This document shows, piece after piece, positions 35,468 to 44,521 of a stretch of 64,000 nucleotides of DNA. The first letter of the stretch is position 1, and each line of letters starts with the position of its first letter. Source of the DNA: Microbispora sp. H13382 (GTDB lineage: Bacteria; Actinomycetota; Actinomycetes; Streptosporangiales; Streptosporangiaceae); contig NZ_JABBXA010000001.1 in NCBI RefSeq assembly GCF_014161445.1, positions 1-64,000 on the forward strand, written 5' to 3'. The translations under genes were made by a program, and so were the position numbers. The notes beneath the pieces are model-generated. The model did no database searches, was not told where the DNA came from, and saw only the letters and a program-made list of their open reading frames with translations.

Positions 35468-36709
35468 GTGGAAAGACGCTGCCCAGTCCTCGACACCACC
35501 GGCCGGGACATCCACGCGGAGACCGACCGCCTGCGCGCACAGGGTCACGCGACCCGGGTTGAGCTTCCCGGCGGGGTGGTCGCGTGGTCCGTCAACACCC
35601 ATGCCGCGATCCGTCAGTTGCTGACCGACCCGAACGTCACCAAGAGCGCCAGGAACCACTGGCCCGCGTTCATCAACGGCGAGATCCCCCCGGACTGGGA
35701 GATGATCAGCTGGATCGCCATGGACAACATGGTCACGGCGTACGGCAAGGACCACGTCCGGCTGCGCCGGCTGGTCGGCAAGGCCTTCACGCCGCGCCGG
35801 ACCGAGGCGATCAAGCCGCGGATCGTCGAGCTGACCACCATGCTCCTCGACGGGCTGGCGGCCACCCCGCCGGGCGAGGTGGTCGACCTCCGGCAGCGTT
35901 TCGCCTACCCGCTGCCGGCGATGCTGGTCGCCGACCTGATCGGGATGTCCGAGGCCGCCCGGGTCGAGACCGCCAAGGTCATCGACATGATGGTGGACAC
36001 CACCGTCACCCCCGAGCAGGCCCAGGCGATCCTGCGCGGCTGGCGGGGCGCGATGGAGGAGCTCATCGCGGAGAAGCGCCGCAACCCCGGCGAGGACATC
36101 ACCAGCGACCTGGTGGCCGCGCGCGACGAGGACGGCTCGCGCCTGTCCGAGCAGGAGCTGGCCGACACCATCTTCGCGATCCTCGGCGCGGGCTCGGAGA
36201 CCACGATCAACTTCTTCGACAACGCCATCACGGCCCTGCTGTCCCACCCCGAGCAGCTCGAACTGGTCACCTCGGGCCGCGCGAGCTGGGACGACGTGAT
36301 CGACGAGACGCTGCGGGTCGAGTCGCCGCTGGTGCACCTGCCGCTGCGGTACGCCGTCACCGACATCCACCTCGACGGGGTCACCATCCCGAAGGGCGAC
36401 CCGATCCTCGTCAACTACAGCGCGGTGGGTCGCGACCCGGCCCTGCACGGCGACGACGCCGGCCGCTTCGACATCACCCGGCCGGACAAGGAGCACCTGT
36501 CGTTCGGCCACGGGCCGCACTACTGCCTGGGTGCGAGCATCGCCCGGGCGGTCGCGACCATCGGCCTGTCCAGCCTCTTCGAGCGCTTCCCCGAGCTGAC
36601 CCTCGCCGTCTCGAAGGACGACCTGCAGCCGCTGCCGACGTTCATCATGAACGGCCACCGGGCCCTGCCGGTGCGGCTGACCGCCCCGGTGCCCGCCGGC
36701 GTCCGCTGA
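35468..36709 (+). CDS. Cytochrome P450
   Basis: A 413-residue soluble bacterial P450. The I-helix reads [14 protein letters not shown], the ExxR motif is ETLR, and the heme-Cys loop is [15 protein letters not shown]. The start GTG 35468 gives [23 protein letters not shown], a typical N-terminus. It needs a ferredoxin and reductase from elsewhere. It is likely co-transcribed with the upstream acyltransferase and ends at a very strong terminator. It could hydroxylate the enediyne core or a peripheral acid, but no substrate can be assigned. Confidence 0.92.
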   Translation: MERRCPVLDTTGRDIHAETDRLRAQGHATRVELPGGVVAWSVNTHAAIRQLLTDPNVTKSARNHWPAFINGEIPPDWEMISWIAMDNMVTAYGKDHVRLRRLVGKAFTPRRTEAIKPRIVELTTMLLDGLAATPPGEVVDLRQRFAYPLPAMLVADLIGMSEAARVETAKVIDMMVDTTVTPEQAQAILRGWRGAMEELIAEKRRNPGEDITSDLVAARDEDGSRLSEQELADTIFAILGAGSETTINFFDNAITALLSHPEQLELVTSGRASWDDVIDETLRVESPLVHLPLRYAVTDIHLDGVTIPKGDPILVNYSAVGRDPALHGDDAGRFDITRPDKEHLSFGHGPHYCLGASIARAVATIGLSSLFERFPELTLAVSKDDLQPLPTFIMNGHRALPVRLTAPVPAGVR

Positions 36710-36735
36710 GCGCTGCGGACCTCGCGGCCCGGCCA

Positions 36736-36780
36736 CAGAGCCCCCCGCACCGGATGAACCATCCGGTGCGGGGGGCTCTG
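36736..36780. terminator. Very strong bidirectional terminator
   Basis: Perfect 20-bp stem (36736-36755 with 36761-36780) and 5-nt loop, 26 bp after the P450 stop, between convergent genes. Confidence 0.9.
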
Positions 36781-36790
36781 CCGTCGCCCG

Positions 36791-36839
36791 GGCATCCGGT
36801 CACACGGCATCCGGTCACACACGGGCATCCGGGTCACAC
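36791..36839. repeat. Three direct repeats between two terminators
   Basis: GGCATCCGGTCACAC occurs at 36791-36805 and 36806-36820, with a third near-copy at 36824-36839. They sit between the two hairpins. Confidence 0.7.
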
Positions 36840-36844
36840 ACGGC

Positions 36845-36873
36845 AGGAGGGCCGGGCGGCGCCCGGCCCTCCT
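36845..36873. terminator. Terminator for the epimerase-like gene
   Basis: Perfect 13-bp stem (36845-36857 with 36861-36873) and 3-nt loop, 25 bp past the end of the minus-strand SDR gene. Confidence 0.8.
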
Positions 36874-36898
36874 GTTCGTCGGCCGACGTGGCCTCCTG

Positions 36899-37990
36899 TC
36901 ACGCGGCGCTGTCCAGCACGGCGGGCTCGCGCACGCCGACCGCGCCGGTGTCGGGCAGGGCCAGCCACCAGGGGTTGGCGCGGGCCCAGGCGATGGTCCG
37001 GGCGACGCCCTCCTCCAGCGAGGTGGCGCACCGCCAGCCGAGCACGCGGCGCGCCTTCGTGCTGTCGGGGATGCGCCGGGGGACGTCCTCATAGGCCGAG
37101 CCGAGGGCGCGGCGGGTGTCCACGGTGTCCACCGGTTCCTGCGCCGCGTCGGCCCCGGTCAGCCTGGCGACCAGCGCGCCGGCCTCGCGGACCGTCGTCT
37201 CGACCATGCTGCCCAGGTTGAACGACTCGCCGACGGCGGCCGGGTGACCCGCGGCCAGCAGCGTGCCGTCGACGGCGTCCTCCACGTAGGTGAAGCATCT
37301 GGTCTGCCCGCCCCGGTCGTACATCACGATGGGCCGGCCGTTCAGCGCGCGGTGGATGCTGCGGCTCAGCACGAACGCGGGGCGCTGGCGCGGGCCGTAG
37401 GCGTTGAAGTAGCGGACGACCGTCGCCGGCAGGCCGTGCTGGCGGGCGAAGGCGAAGGTCAGGTGCTCGGTCAGCGCCTTCGCCGTGGAGTAGGTCCAGC
37501 GGTCGGCGGAGGTGGAGCCGAGCACGCGGTCGGCCTCCTCCGTCCACGGCACCGCGGGGTTCTTGCCGAACACCTCGCTCGTGCTGGCCACGACGACCCG
37601 GGCGCCGGCGCGGACGGCCTGCTCCAGCACGTTGCGGGTGCCCTGGAAGTTGATGTCGATGACGTCGAGGGGCCGGGCCAGGTACTGGTCCACGCCGACC
37701 ACCGCGGCCAGGTGGTAGACCACGTCCACCCCGGCGGTGATCGCCCTCGCGAGCCGGTCCGGATCCCGTACGTCGCCCTGCACGAGCCGGGCGTGCTCAC
37801 GGGCGAGCCGCTGGTGCTCCGGCAGCGGGCCGCTGTCGAAGACGGTCACCTCGTCCCCCCGGGCGATGAGGCGGTCCACCAGGTGGCTGCCGATGAAGCC
37901 GGAGCCGCCTGTCACCACCACACGGGAGGGACGGTGGCCCGTCCCGTGCGGCGGTGACAGCGGATTCACCCTTCTTGCGTCTCTTTCCAC
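36899..37990 (-). CDS. NDP-sugar epimerase/decarboxylase (extended SDR, UXS-like)
   Basis: A 363-residue extended SDR with the NAD motif VVVTGGSGFIGSHLVDRL, VYHLAAVVGV, the STSEVFG segment, the catalytic YSTAK and VVRYFNAYGPRQRP. STSEVFG and the length fit UDP-glucuronate decarboxylases and 4-epimerases. Given the NDP-sugar dehydrogenase at 60536, conversion of UDP-glucuronate to UDP-4-keto-xylose or UDP-xylose is inferred, as for CalS8/CalS9 in calicheamicin. The alternative is a 4-epimerase. GTG 37990 with GGAAGGGA upstream is likely; a GTG at 37969 is possible. Confidence 0.82.
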   Translation of the reverse strand: MERDARRVNPLSPPHGTGHRPSRVVVTGGSGFIGSHLVDRLIARGDEVTVFDSGPLPEHQRLAREHARLVQGDVRDPDRLARAITAGVDVVYHLAAVVGVDQYLARPLDVIDINFQGTRNVLEQAVRAGARVVVASTSEVFGKNPAVPWTEEADRVLGSTSADRWTYSTAKALTEHLTFAFARQHGLPATVVRYFNAYGPRQRPAFVLSRSIHRALNGRPIVMYDRGGQTRCFTYVEDAVDGTLLAAGHPAAVGESFNLGSMVETTVREAGALVARLTGADAAQEPVDTVDTRRALGSAYEDVPRRIPDSTKARRVLGWRCATSLEEGVARTIAWARANPWWLALPDTGAVGVREPAVLDSAA

Positions 37991-38102
37991 GGCCGCTGAT
38001 CCCTTCCGTAGCCGACGACGCGCCTGGTCAGGCGCGCATCCGAAATGGCGCGACGGCCGCCCGCGACCGGCGCGGGGGCCGTCGCGGGGCGACCGTGTTC
38101 TC

Positions 38103-38666
38103 CTAGTCCTCCGGTGCCTTTGGGGCGGTGGGCCGGTAGTTGAGGATGACGATGCCCGAGGCGAGCGTCCTGCTGTCCACGAGCTCCAGCGGCGAGGCGA
38201 CGCCCTTGCGGTGGAGCTGCCCCTCCTCGCTGCCCACCAGAACGGGGTGGAGCCAGACGTTGATCTCGTCGAGCAGGCCGTGGCTCAGCAGCGAGTCGGT
38301 GAGCCGGCCCCAGCCGAAGGTCAGGATGTTCTGCCCCGGCTGCTGCTTGAGCTTGGCCACCTCGCCGGCGACGTCGGACCCGATGACGGTGGAGTTGTTC
38401 CAGTCGGCCTTCTCCAGCGTCGAGGAGACGACGTACTTGGGCAGGCTGTTCATCCGCTCGGCGTACCCGCTCTCGTCCGTCATCTCGGGCCACGCCTCGG
38501 CGAAGCCCTCGTACGTGACCCGCCCGAGCAGCAGGGCGTCGCTCGCGAACAGCAGCTCGCAGGCCTGGGCCTCCGCCTCGTCGCTCCAGTAGTCCATCGA
38601 CCAGACCTCGGGGTGTTCGATGGCCCCGTCGAGCGACGTCATGACCGATGCGATGAGTTTCCTCAT
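38103..38666 (-). CDS. Dihydrofolate reductase-like (RibD C-terminal) protein
   Basis: A 187-residue protein of the RibD-C/DHFR-like family common in actinomycetes. It starts MRKLIASVMTSLDGAIEHPEVW, has LLGRVTYEGFAEAWP, and the NADPH-binding run NILTFGWGRLTDSLLSHGLLDEINVWLHPVLVG. Its reaction is unknown for most family members; a flavin- or folate-like ketoreduction is possible. ATG 38666 follows GAAGGAGGT. It sits between the SDR and acyltransferase genes and may be a bystander. Confidence 0.8.
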   Translation of the reverse strand: MRKLIASVMTSLDGAIEHPEVWSMDYWSDEAEAQACELLFASDALLLGRVTYEGFAEAWPEMTDESGYAERMNSLPKYVVSSTLEKADWNNSTVIGSDVAGEVAKLKQQPGQNILTFGWGRLTDSLLSHGLLDEINVWLHPVLVGSEEGQLHRKGVASPLELVDSRTLASGIVILNYRPTAPKAPED

Positions 38667-38796
38667 CCGCTGACCTCCTTCTTCGTGTTCGCGGCCGTGC
38701 CCCCGCACCCTCCCACGCGGAGGGGGTCGAGCGGTGGCGCCGGCCGGATGTGGCGCGTGGCCGGATCCGGCCGCGCGGGGGAGTGGAGATGTGTTT

Positions 38797-38875
38797 CGAC
38801 CGCAATGCCGGAGAGGCCGGTGACGGTCGCGGCTGGCGATCCATCGGGGTCCGGCGCTCTCCGGCGTTGCGGTCG
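38797..38875. repeat. Long inverted repeat upstream of the DHFR-like gene
   Basis: Arms 38797-38815 and 38857-38875 match at 18 of 19 positions, separated by 41 bp. The left arm contains GCAATGCCGGAGAGGC, which resembles the first word of the cluster promoter signal. It could be a large terminator loop for the upstream acyltransferase or a paired operator. Confidence 0.6.
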
Positions 38876-38901
38876 TGGTTGTGCGTCCCGTGACGCGGCG
38901 G

Positions 38902-40221
38902 TCAGGCGCGGTCGGAGCCGGTGGACGCGGCGCCCACCGGCACGCCCGGCTGGGCCGGGTCCGCGGCCGTCACGCGTGCCCTGGTGTCCTTCCTGAACCA
39001 GACGTTCCACAGCTTCATCACCGGGCGCTCCAGGGCGTAGTAGCTCACGGTGGACAGGACCACGCTCACCGCGAGCACGAAGGCCGTCGTCTCCCAGAAG
39101 CCGACGGTGCCCCGGAACTGGGTGGCGTCGAGCGGGTCCACCCCGAAGATGTTGCCGTTCTTCAGGTAGAACTCCTGGACCAGCACGTGCCAGAGGTAGA
39201 TGCCGTACGAGATGCGCCCGAGGTAGCGCATCACCGGGTTGGCCAGCACCGCGTCGATGAACCTCGACTTCGCCTCCGGCAGCGTCAGCGGCACGATGAA
39301 CAGCACGCCGAAGACGAGCACGAGGGTGTGGCCGACCAGCTCCTGGATCAGGGCGGGCCAGTCGCCCATGCCCGGGGTGCCGAAGGGCTGCGGGGCGTAC
39401 GCCAGGTAGACGACCAGCGCGGCGAGCCAGAACAGGTTCGGCCGCCTGGCCGCCAGCCGGTAGAGCCCGGGCACCCGGCCGGTCACCTCGGAGTAGGCGT
39501 GCAGGATGCCCAGCGCCATGCCGCAGGCGAAGGCCGTCATGTAGTAGAAGGGCCAGAACCAGAACTCGTACGGGCCCTTGAACGAGGGCAGGTTCGTGTA
39601 GACGATCCACGCGAACCCGCCGGCCAGCACGAGGGCGGGCGTGATCATCATGAGCCGCATCCGCCGGGCCGGGTCGGCGCTGCGGCGCGCGAGCCGGTTG
39701 GAGGCCAGCGCGAGCAGCGGGATGGCCAGGTAGAACGTGAGCTCGGTCGGGACGGTCCAGGTGTGCAGCAGGCCGGTCAGCGGCTGGCCTTCCTGCCAGA
39801 AGAAGTGGATCGCCAGGAACGGCCGGATCACGTCGCGGATGCCGTGGATCCCGTTGAGGTTGATGAACAGCAGCGCGACGGCCAGCATCAGCCAGTAGGC
39901 GGGCAGGATGCGGAACGCGCGCCGGGTGAGGAACGCCGGCACGTTCGGCCTGCGGGTGCCGGCCAGGACCGCGCGGGCGAAGGGCCGGTAGAGGAACAGG
40001 CCCGACAGCACGAAGAAGGGCGGCAGGCAGACCGCGAGGCCGTCCGCCAGGTATCCCCAGATGCCGTTGCCGGGCTGGTCCATGAAGCTGGTGGCGCCCG
40101 CCAGCCACGCGGCGTGGAAGACGAGCACTCCCAATGCGAGGACGCCGCGCACGCCCTCTAGTCGCGGAATTCGTTCACCGCTGTCGGCTCTCGCGCCGTG
40201 CGCGCTGGATGTGGCCACCAT
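38902..40221 (-). CDS. Membrane acyltransferase (acyltransferase-3 family) 2
   Basis: A 439-residue polytopic acyltransferase with about ten to eleven hydrophobic segments. It opens IPRLEGVRGVLALGVLVFHAAW with the conserved R and H, has LPPFFVLSGLFLYRPFARAVL, and GRISYGIYLWHVLVQEFYL near the C-terminus. The ATG at 40221 with AGGAGCAGG upstream is the start; the frame above it overlaps the FAD oxygenase gene. It carries a bipartite promoter signal at 40289-40335. It may acylate the sugar or the enediyne core at the membrane, or modify the cell envelope. Confidence 0.82.
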   Translation of the reverse strand: MVATSSAHGARADSGERIPRLEGVRGVLALGVLVFHAAWLAGATSFMDQPGNGIWGYLADGLAVCLPPFFVLSGLFLYRPFARAVLAGTRRPNVPAFLTRRAFRILPAYWLMLAVALLFINLNGIHGIRDVIRPFLAIHFFWQEGQPLTGLLHTWTVPTELTFYLAIPLLALASNRLARRSADPARRMRLMMITPALVLAGGFAWIVYTNLPSFKGPYEFWFWPFYYMTAFACGMALGILHAYSEVTGRVPGLYRLAARRPNLFWLAALVVYLAYAPQPFGTPGMGDWPALIQELVGHTLVLVFGVLFIVPLTLPEAKSRFIDAVLANPVMRYLGRISYGIYLWHVLVQEFYLKNGNIFGVDPLDATQFRGTVGFWETTAFVLAVSVVLSTVSYYALERPVMKLWNVWFRKDTRARVTAADPAQPGVPVGAASTGSDRA

Positions 40222-40288
40222 TTTCCTGCTCCTATCAGGAGTGAATCCGTTCGCAATCGTTTGGCGACGCCAATCGACCCCCCTTGCG

Positions 40289-40335
40289 TCGTTATCATCA
40301 GGTTCAGCCGGAAATGCGCACATCTTTTGGAATGC
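40289..40335 (-). promoter_or_regulatory. Bipartite signal overlapping end of FAD oxygenase gene
   Basis: In gene direction: GCATTCCAAAAGATGT (40335-40320), 20 bp, GATGATAACGA (40299-40289). The first word overlaps the last codons of the upstream gene, with the same spacing and orientation as the others. Confidence 0.5.
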
Positions 40336-41707
40336 TGGATTCGGCGCGGCTTTCCGCCCGCCACGGCGCGCTCGCCTGTGGACGGCCGCCCTTCAGCAGG
40401 ACCCGCAGGATCATGCCGGGGCTCATCAGCGCCTGCGGGGGGTCGACGAGCCCCGCCACGCGCATGAACGTCCTGGTGACGACGCCGTCCCTGGACATGG
40501 CGTTCTGCAGCCTGGCCATGTAGGAGTTCATCACCCGGACCATGAGCGGGCGCTCGCCCTCGACCTGGGGGAAGCTCAGGTCGCCGCCGGCCGAGATGTT
40601 CCAGGGCACGTCGATGACGGCGGCGATGTCGCGGAGGAAGTCGAGCGGCCTGGGCTCGGTCCCCTTGCGCAGGTGCGTGCGCAGGGTGAGCGCCTCCAGG
40701 GCGGCCACGGTCATGCCCTGGCCGTACACGGGGTTGAAGCTGCAGGCGGCGTCGCCCATGACGAGCAGGCCGTCGGGGAAGCGGGTGAGCCGCTCGTAGT
40801 GCCGGCGGACGCTGGCCGGGTAGCGGAAGGAGACCGGGTCGTCCAGCGGCTCGGCGTCCTTGATGACGTCGTAGATGTCCGGGACCGGCAGGGACCGGAC
40901 GAAGTCCATGAAGCCCTCGGGGGTCGCGGGGGCGCTGTCGCCCAGCACGCCGGTGAGGGACACCACGCACCGGCCGCCCTCGATCCTGGAGAAGAAGGCG
41001 CCGCGCGGGTGCGAGGGCGAGGAGACGGGGTTGATGGACAGGTCGCCGTGGAGGATGCTCTCGTCGGGCAGCCGGAAGTGCCGGGTGGTGTAGGTCAGGT
41101 TGATCTTGACCTTCTCCTCGGCCGGCCGCTCGTAGCCGAACTCCTCCAGCCACACCGGGGTCCGCGACCCCCGGCCGGTCGTGTCCACCACGAGGTCGGC
41201 CTCGATGGTGACCTCGTCGCCGTCCCCAGCCTGGGGACGCACGCGCGCCCCGGTCACCCGGCCGCCGTCGGGCGTGGCGACCAGCCCGGCGATGTCGTGC
41301 TCCTCCAGGAACGTGACGTTGGGGAGCGCGGCCACCCGGGCGCGTACGTGGCTCTCCAGCACGGGACGGGCGGCGGAGACGCAGATCAGCCCGGTGCGGG
41401 CCGGCTCCAGCCGGGCCCCGTTGAAGAACCAGCGCAGCTCGCCCAGGTCGCCGGTGGGCACGCCGGCGGCCACCGCCCCCTCGGTGAACCCGGGGAACAG
41501 CTCCTCCAGGATCTGCTGGCCGCGGGCGAGCAGCCCGTGCACGTGCCGGCCCTGGGGGACGCCGCGGCGCGCGGTCGTCACGCCGCTCAGCCGGTCCCGG
41601 TCGACCACCACCACCTCGGCGTAGCCGTCCGCGAGCACCCGCGCCGCGAGCAGGCCCGCCATGCTGCCGCCGAGCACCACCGCGCGGTTTCCCACGAGAC
41701 TGCTCAT
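40304..41707 (-). CDS. FAD-dependent oxygenase/oxidoreductase
   Basis: A 467-residue flavoprotein with FAD motif NRAVVLGGSMAGLLAARVL, a TTGRGSRTP segment and DAACSFNPVYGQGMTVAALEAL (second FAD motif). It belongs to the group found in many polyketide clusters, distantly related to class A monooxygenases and flavin halogenases. The WxWxIP halogenase motif is missing, so I do not call it a halogenase. ATG 41707 follows CAGGGAGGT. It has its own bipartite promoter signal. Epoxidation or hydroxylation of the core or an aromatic side group would fit, as the neighbouring epoxide hydrolase needs an epoxide. Confidence 0.8.
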   Translation of the reverse strand: MSSLVGNRAVVLGGSMAGLLAARVLADGYAEVVVVDRDRLSGVTTARRGVPQGRHVHGLLARGQQILEELFPGFTEGAVAAGVPTGDLGELRWFFNGARLEPARTGLICVSAARPVLESHVRARVAALPNVTFLEEHDIAGLVATPDGGRVTGARVRPQAGDGDEVTIEADLVVDTTGRGSRTPVWLEEFGYERPAEEKVKINLTYTTRHFRLPDESILHGDLSINPVSSPSHPRGAFFSRIEGGRCVVSLTGVLGDSAPATPEGFMDFVRSLPVPDIYDVIKDAEPLDDPVSFRYPASVRRHYERLTRFPDGLLVMGDAACSFNPVYGQGMTVAALEALTLRTHLRKGTEPRPLDFLRDIAAVIDVPWNISAGGDLSFPQVEGERPLMVRVMNSYMARLQNAMSRDGVVTRTFMRVAGLVDPPQALMSPGMILRVLLKGGRPQASAPWRAESRAESSIPKDVRISG

Positions 41708-41767
41708 CGGGTTACCTCCCTGTGTACCGGATCGCGCAGAAAGTGCGGCGATCCGCCGTTTCGCACC

Positions 41768-41814
41768 CCGTCATCGTCAGACGCCCTCGGGAAGCGGCGC
41801 ATCTTCCGCAGTGC
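41768..41814 (-). promoter_or_regulatory. Bipartite cluster promoter signal, FAD oxygenase gene
   Basis: In gene direction: GCACTGCGGAAGATGC (41814-41799), 20 bp, GACGATGACGG (41778-41768), followed by GGTGCG. One of the three best copies. Confidence 0.8.
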
Positions 41815-41860
41815 TCCGGTGCTCCGGCGGTCGGCGGGCTGTTCGCGGGCATGCCGAAGG

Positions 41861-41900
41861 GCCGGGCGGCCGGGACCGGCTCCGGTCCCGTCCGCCCGGC
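41861..41900. terminator. Terminator for the epoxide hydrolase gene
   Basis: A 19-bp stem with one mismatch (41861-41879 with 41882-41900), about 26 bp past the end of the minus-strand epoxide hydrolase gene. Confidence 0.8.
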
Positions 41901-41925
41901 CGGGGCGTCCGGTTCGGTTACGGCG

Positions 41926-43098
41926 TCAGGCGTTCACCGGCGCCGGCCGCAGCGAGCGCGCGAAGGCCCGCACGTCGCCGACCAGCAGACCGGGCTGCTC
42001 CATCGCGGCGAAGTGCCCGCCGCGGTCGAACTCCGTCCAGCGCGTGATCGTCGGCAGCGCCTGCTCGGCGAAGCGGCGGATCGGCCGGGTCGCGTCCTTG
42101 GGGAAGACCGCGACCGCGACGGGCACGGTGAGCGGCCACGGCCCGCCCCACGTCCGTGCGAAGGCCGCGTCGCCGTAGCTGGACTCGTAGTAGAGCTGCG
42201 CGGACGAGCCCGCGGTGGCGGTGAACCAGTAGATGGACACGTTGGTCAGCAGGTCGTCGCGGTCCACCGCTTCCTCGGGGGCGTTCTCGGAGCCGGTCCA
42301 CTCCTTGAACTTCTCGACGATCCAGGCGAGCTGGCCGACCGGGGAGTCGGTGAGCGCGTAGGCGAGGGTCTGCGGGCGCGTGGACTGGATCTTCTGCCAG
42401 CCCACCCCGTCCTGCTGGAAGTGGCCGCCGTGCTGCAGCCGGGCCAGCTCGTCCGCGTCCAGGTCCATCGTGGAGGGGTCGCCGGGCGGGAACGTCACCA
42501 GCATGTTGATGTGCACGCCGGCAACGTGCTCGGGGTCGACGAGGCCGAGCTGCAGCGAGATCACCTTGCCCCAGTCGCCGCCCTGCGCGATGTACCGGTC
42601 GTACCCGAGGCGCTTCATGAGCTCCGCCCACGCGCGCGCGACCCTGGTCACGTCCCAGCCGGTCTGGCCGGTGGGTCCCGAGAAGCCGTAGCCGGGGATG
42701 GACGGGATCACCACGTGGAAGGCGTCGGCCGGGTCGCCCCCGTGGGCGGCCGGGTCGGTCAGCGGGCCGATGACGTCGAGGAACTCGGCGACCGAGCCGG
42801 GCCACCCGTGCGTGAGGATCAGGGGAGTGGCGCCGGGCTCCGGCGACCGCACGTGGACGAAGTGCACGTCCGTGCCGTCGATCTCGGTCACGAACTGGGG
42901 GTACTGGTTGAGCCGCCGCTCGGCGGCGCGCCAGTCGTAGCTCGTCCGCCAGTACTCGGCGAGTTCCTTGAGGTACGCCAGGGGGACGCCGCGGTCCCAG
43001 CCGACGCCCGGCAGCTCGTCCGGCCACCGGGTGGCGGCGAGCCGCCGCTGCAGATCGTCCAGGTCGGCTTGCGGGATTTCGACACGGAATGAACGCAT
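41926..43098 (-). CDS. Epoxide hydrolase (SgcF/NcsF2-like)
   Basis: A 390-residue alpha/beta-hydrolase with the N-terminal EHN domain of microsomal-type epoxide hydrolases ([27 protein letters not shown]). [12 protein letters not shown] is the HGWP oxyanion motif, the nucleophile Asp is in [15 protein letters not shown], and the catalytic His is in [13 protein letters not shown]. Enediyne clusters of the nine-membered type encode such hydrolases (SgcF, NcsF2), which open an epoxide on the core to a vicinal diol. That role is inferred here. ATG 43098. It has an excellent bipartite promoter signal. Confidence 0.9.
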   Translation of the reverse strand: MRSFRVEIPQADLDDLQRRLAATRWPDELPGVGWDRGVPLAYLKELAEYWRTSYDWRAAERRLNQYPQFVTEIDGTDVHFVHVRSPEPGATPLILTHGWPGSVAEFLDVIGPLTDPAAHGGDPADAFHVVIPSIPGYGFSGPTGQTGWDVTRVARAWAELMKRLGYDRYIAQGGDWGKVISLQLGLVDPEHVAGVHINMLVTFPPGDPSTMDLDADELARLQHGGHFQQDGVGWQKIQSTRPQTLAYALTDSPVGQLAWIVEKFKEWTGSENAPEEAVDRDDLLTNVSIYWFTATAGSSAQLYYESSYGDAAFARTWGGPWPLTVPVAVAVFPKDATRPIRRFAEQALPTITRWTEFDRGGHFAAMEQPGLLVGDVRAFARSLRPAPVNA

Positions 43099-43193
43099 GT
43101 GTGCACCTGATTCGGTAGAAGCTGTGCTGCCTGATGCGATGCGATCTCGGGCGCCGGCGGAGTCGTCGGGCCGCGTGAGGACCTGTCCTCACC

Positions 43194-43240
43194 CCGCCAT
43201 CGTCGGCCGGGGGCCCGCCGTGCCGCATCTCCCGCAGTGC
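43194..43240 (-). promoter_or_regulatory. Bipartite cluster promoter signal, epoxide hydrolase gene
   Basis: In gene direction: GCACTGCGGGAGATGC (43240-43225), 20 bp, GACGATGGCGG (43204-43194), followed by GGTGAG. This is the best match to the consensus. Confidence 0.8.
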
Positions 43241-43264
43241 TCCGTGCGCTCTCCCGTAACGGCA

Positions 43265-43314
43265 AGGGCTCCCTCTCCGCCGCGCCTGGCGCGGTACGGC
43301 GGAGAGGGAGCCCT
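43265..43314. terminator. Terminator for the serine hydrolase gene
   Basis: Perfect 18-bp stem (43265-43282 with 43297-43314) with a 14-nt loop, 37 bp beyond the end of the serine hydrolase gene. Confidence 0.85.
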
Positions 43315-43350
43315 GACGGAAGGATCCCGGCGTCGGTCACACGGCGTCTG

Positions 43351-44463
43351 TCACACGCTGGCGCCGGCCTTGGTGATGACGTCGGAGACCGCGGCGACGG
43401 CGGAGTAGTCGCCGGGGCTGAACCGGGTCTTGGTCAGCGCGAGCGTGGTCCCGCTGGACAGGTCCATGTCGGCGTGGCTGCCGCCCGCGCCGGGCCAGCC
43501 GAGCACGCTCGACGCGTCCGGGCCGTTCTCCACCGGGCGGCCCAGGCCGAAGCCCAGCGCGTACTGGGAGGGGTGGCCGAAGATCTCGTCGACGCCGTCG
43601 ACCGCGACGGCCGAGACCTCACGCAGCCGCTCGGGCGAGATCAGGCGGACACCGTCCACCTCGCCGAGCAGCGCGGCGTACAGCTTCGCGATCGCCCGGG
43701 CGCTGAAGGTGCCGCCGGCCGGGATGTCGGCGGCGAGGTAGTCGCGCCGGTTGCACATCTCGACGCTGAGCTGCACCGCCTTGGGGACGGCCTTGAAGTA
43801 GGTGGGCATCCACTGCTCCAGCTGGTCGAGGTCGACCGGGTCGCCCACCTGGACGAGCGGGGCCACCTTGTCCAGGTGGGAGGCCGGCACGCCGAGGAAC
43901 AGCTCGTCGGCCACGCCCAGCGGGGTGGCCACCTCCTCCTTGAGGACCTGGGAGATCGGCCTGCCGGTCGCGCGGCGCACGGTCTCGCCGAGCAGCCAGC
44001 CGAAGGTCTGGGCGTGGTAGCCGGTCTTGGTGCCCGGCTCCCACCACGGCTCGGCGTCGGCGAGGGCCGTGACCATCTTGTCCCAGTCGACCAGGTCGTC
44101 CGGGGTGGTGTCGGCGGGGACGCCGGGGGTGCCGAGGGTGTGGGTCAGGGCGTGCCGGATGGTCGCCTTGTCCTTGCCCTTGGCGGCGAACTCCGGCCAC
44201 ACCTCCGCGATGGGCGTGTCGTAGCCGAAGACGCCCCGCTCGACGAGCACGTGCACCACGGCCGAGGTCAGAGCCTTGCCGGCGGAGCTGCTGTAGATCA
44301 GGGTGTCTGACGTGATCGGGCTTCCGGTCGCGGCGTCGACGCCGGCCACGGCGTCCACCACCTGACGGCCGTCCTGGTGGACCGCGACCTGCAGACCGGT
44401 CTCGGCCCCTGACTCGACCAGCTGGTCAATGGTTTCCTGAACTTTCCGCTGGAGTTCGCTCAT
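43351..44463 (-). CDS. Serine hydrolase of the class C beta-lactamase family
   Basis: A 370-residue penicillin-binding-fold hydrolase. The nucleophile motif SxxK is SAGK in YSSSAGKALTSAVV; the second motif is a Tyr in TKTGYHAQTFGWLLGE, without the classic YxN Asn. A late WPGAGGSHADMD holds the His/Gly-rich third motif. Such proteins are usually esterases, transesterases or peptidases rather than true beta-lactamases. It has no signal peptide, so it is cytosolic. ATG 44463 follows AAGGGATAAGGA. It diverges from the PaaK operon. It could hydrolyse an ester or transfer an acyl group in the pathway. Confidence 0.8.
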   Translation of the reverse strand: MSELQRKVQETIDQLVESGAETGLQVAVHQDGRQVVDAVAGVDAATGSPITSDTLIYSSSAGKALTSAVVHVLVERGVFGYDTPIAEVWPEFAAKGKDKATIRHALTHTLGTPGVPADTTPDDLVDWDKMVTALADAEPWWEPGTKTGYHAQTFGWLLGETVRRATGRPISQVLKEEVATPLGVADELFLGVPASHLDKVAPLVQVGDPVDLDQLEQWMPTYFKAVPKAVQLSVEMCNRRDYLAADIPAGGTFSARAIAKLYAALLGEVDGVRLISPERLREVSAVAVDGVDEIFGHPSQYALGFGLGRPVENGPDASSVLGWPGAGGSHADMDLSSGTTLALTKTRFSPGDYSAVAAVSDVITKAGASV

Positions 44464-44521
44464 GTCCTTATCCCTTGTCGTCGGCCATTCCGTCGTATTT
44501 TCTCGCCCGCGGTGGCCGTCC

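Noticed and set aside
40304-41707. Flavin-dependent halogenase
   Set aside because: The WxWxIP motif is absent; only general FAD-oxygenase motifs are present.
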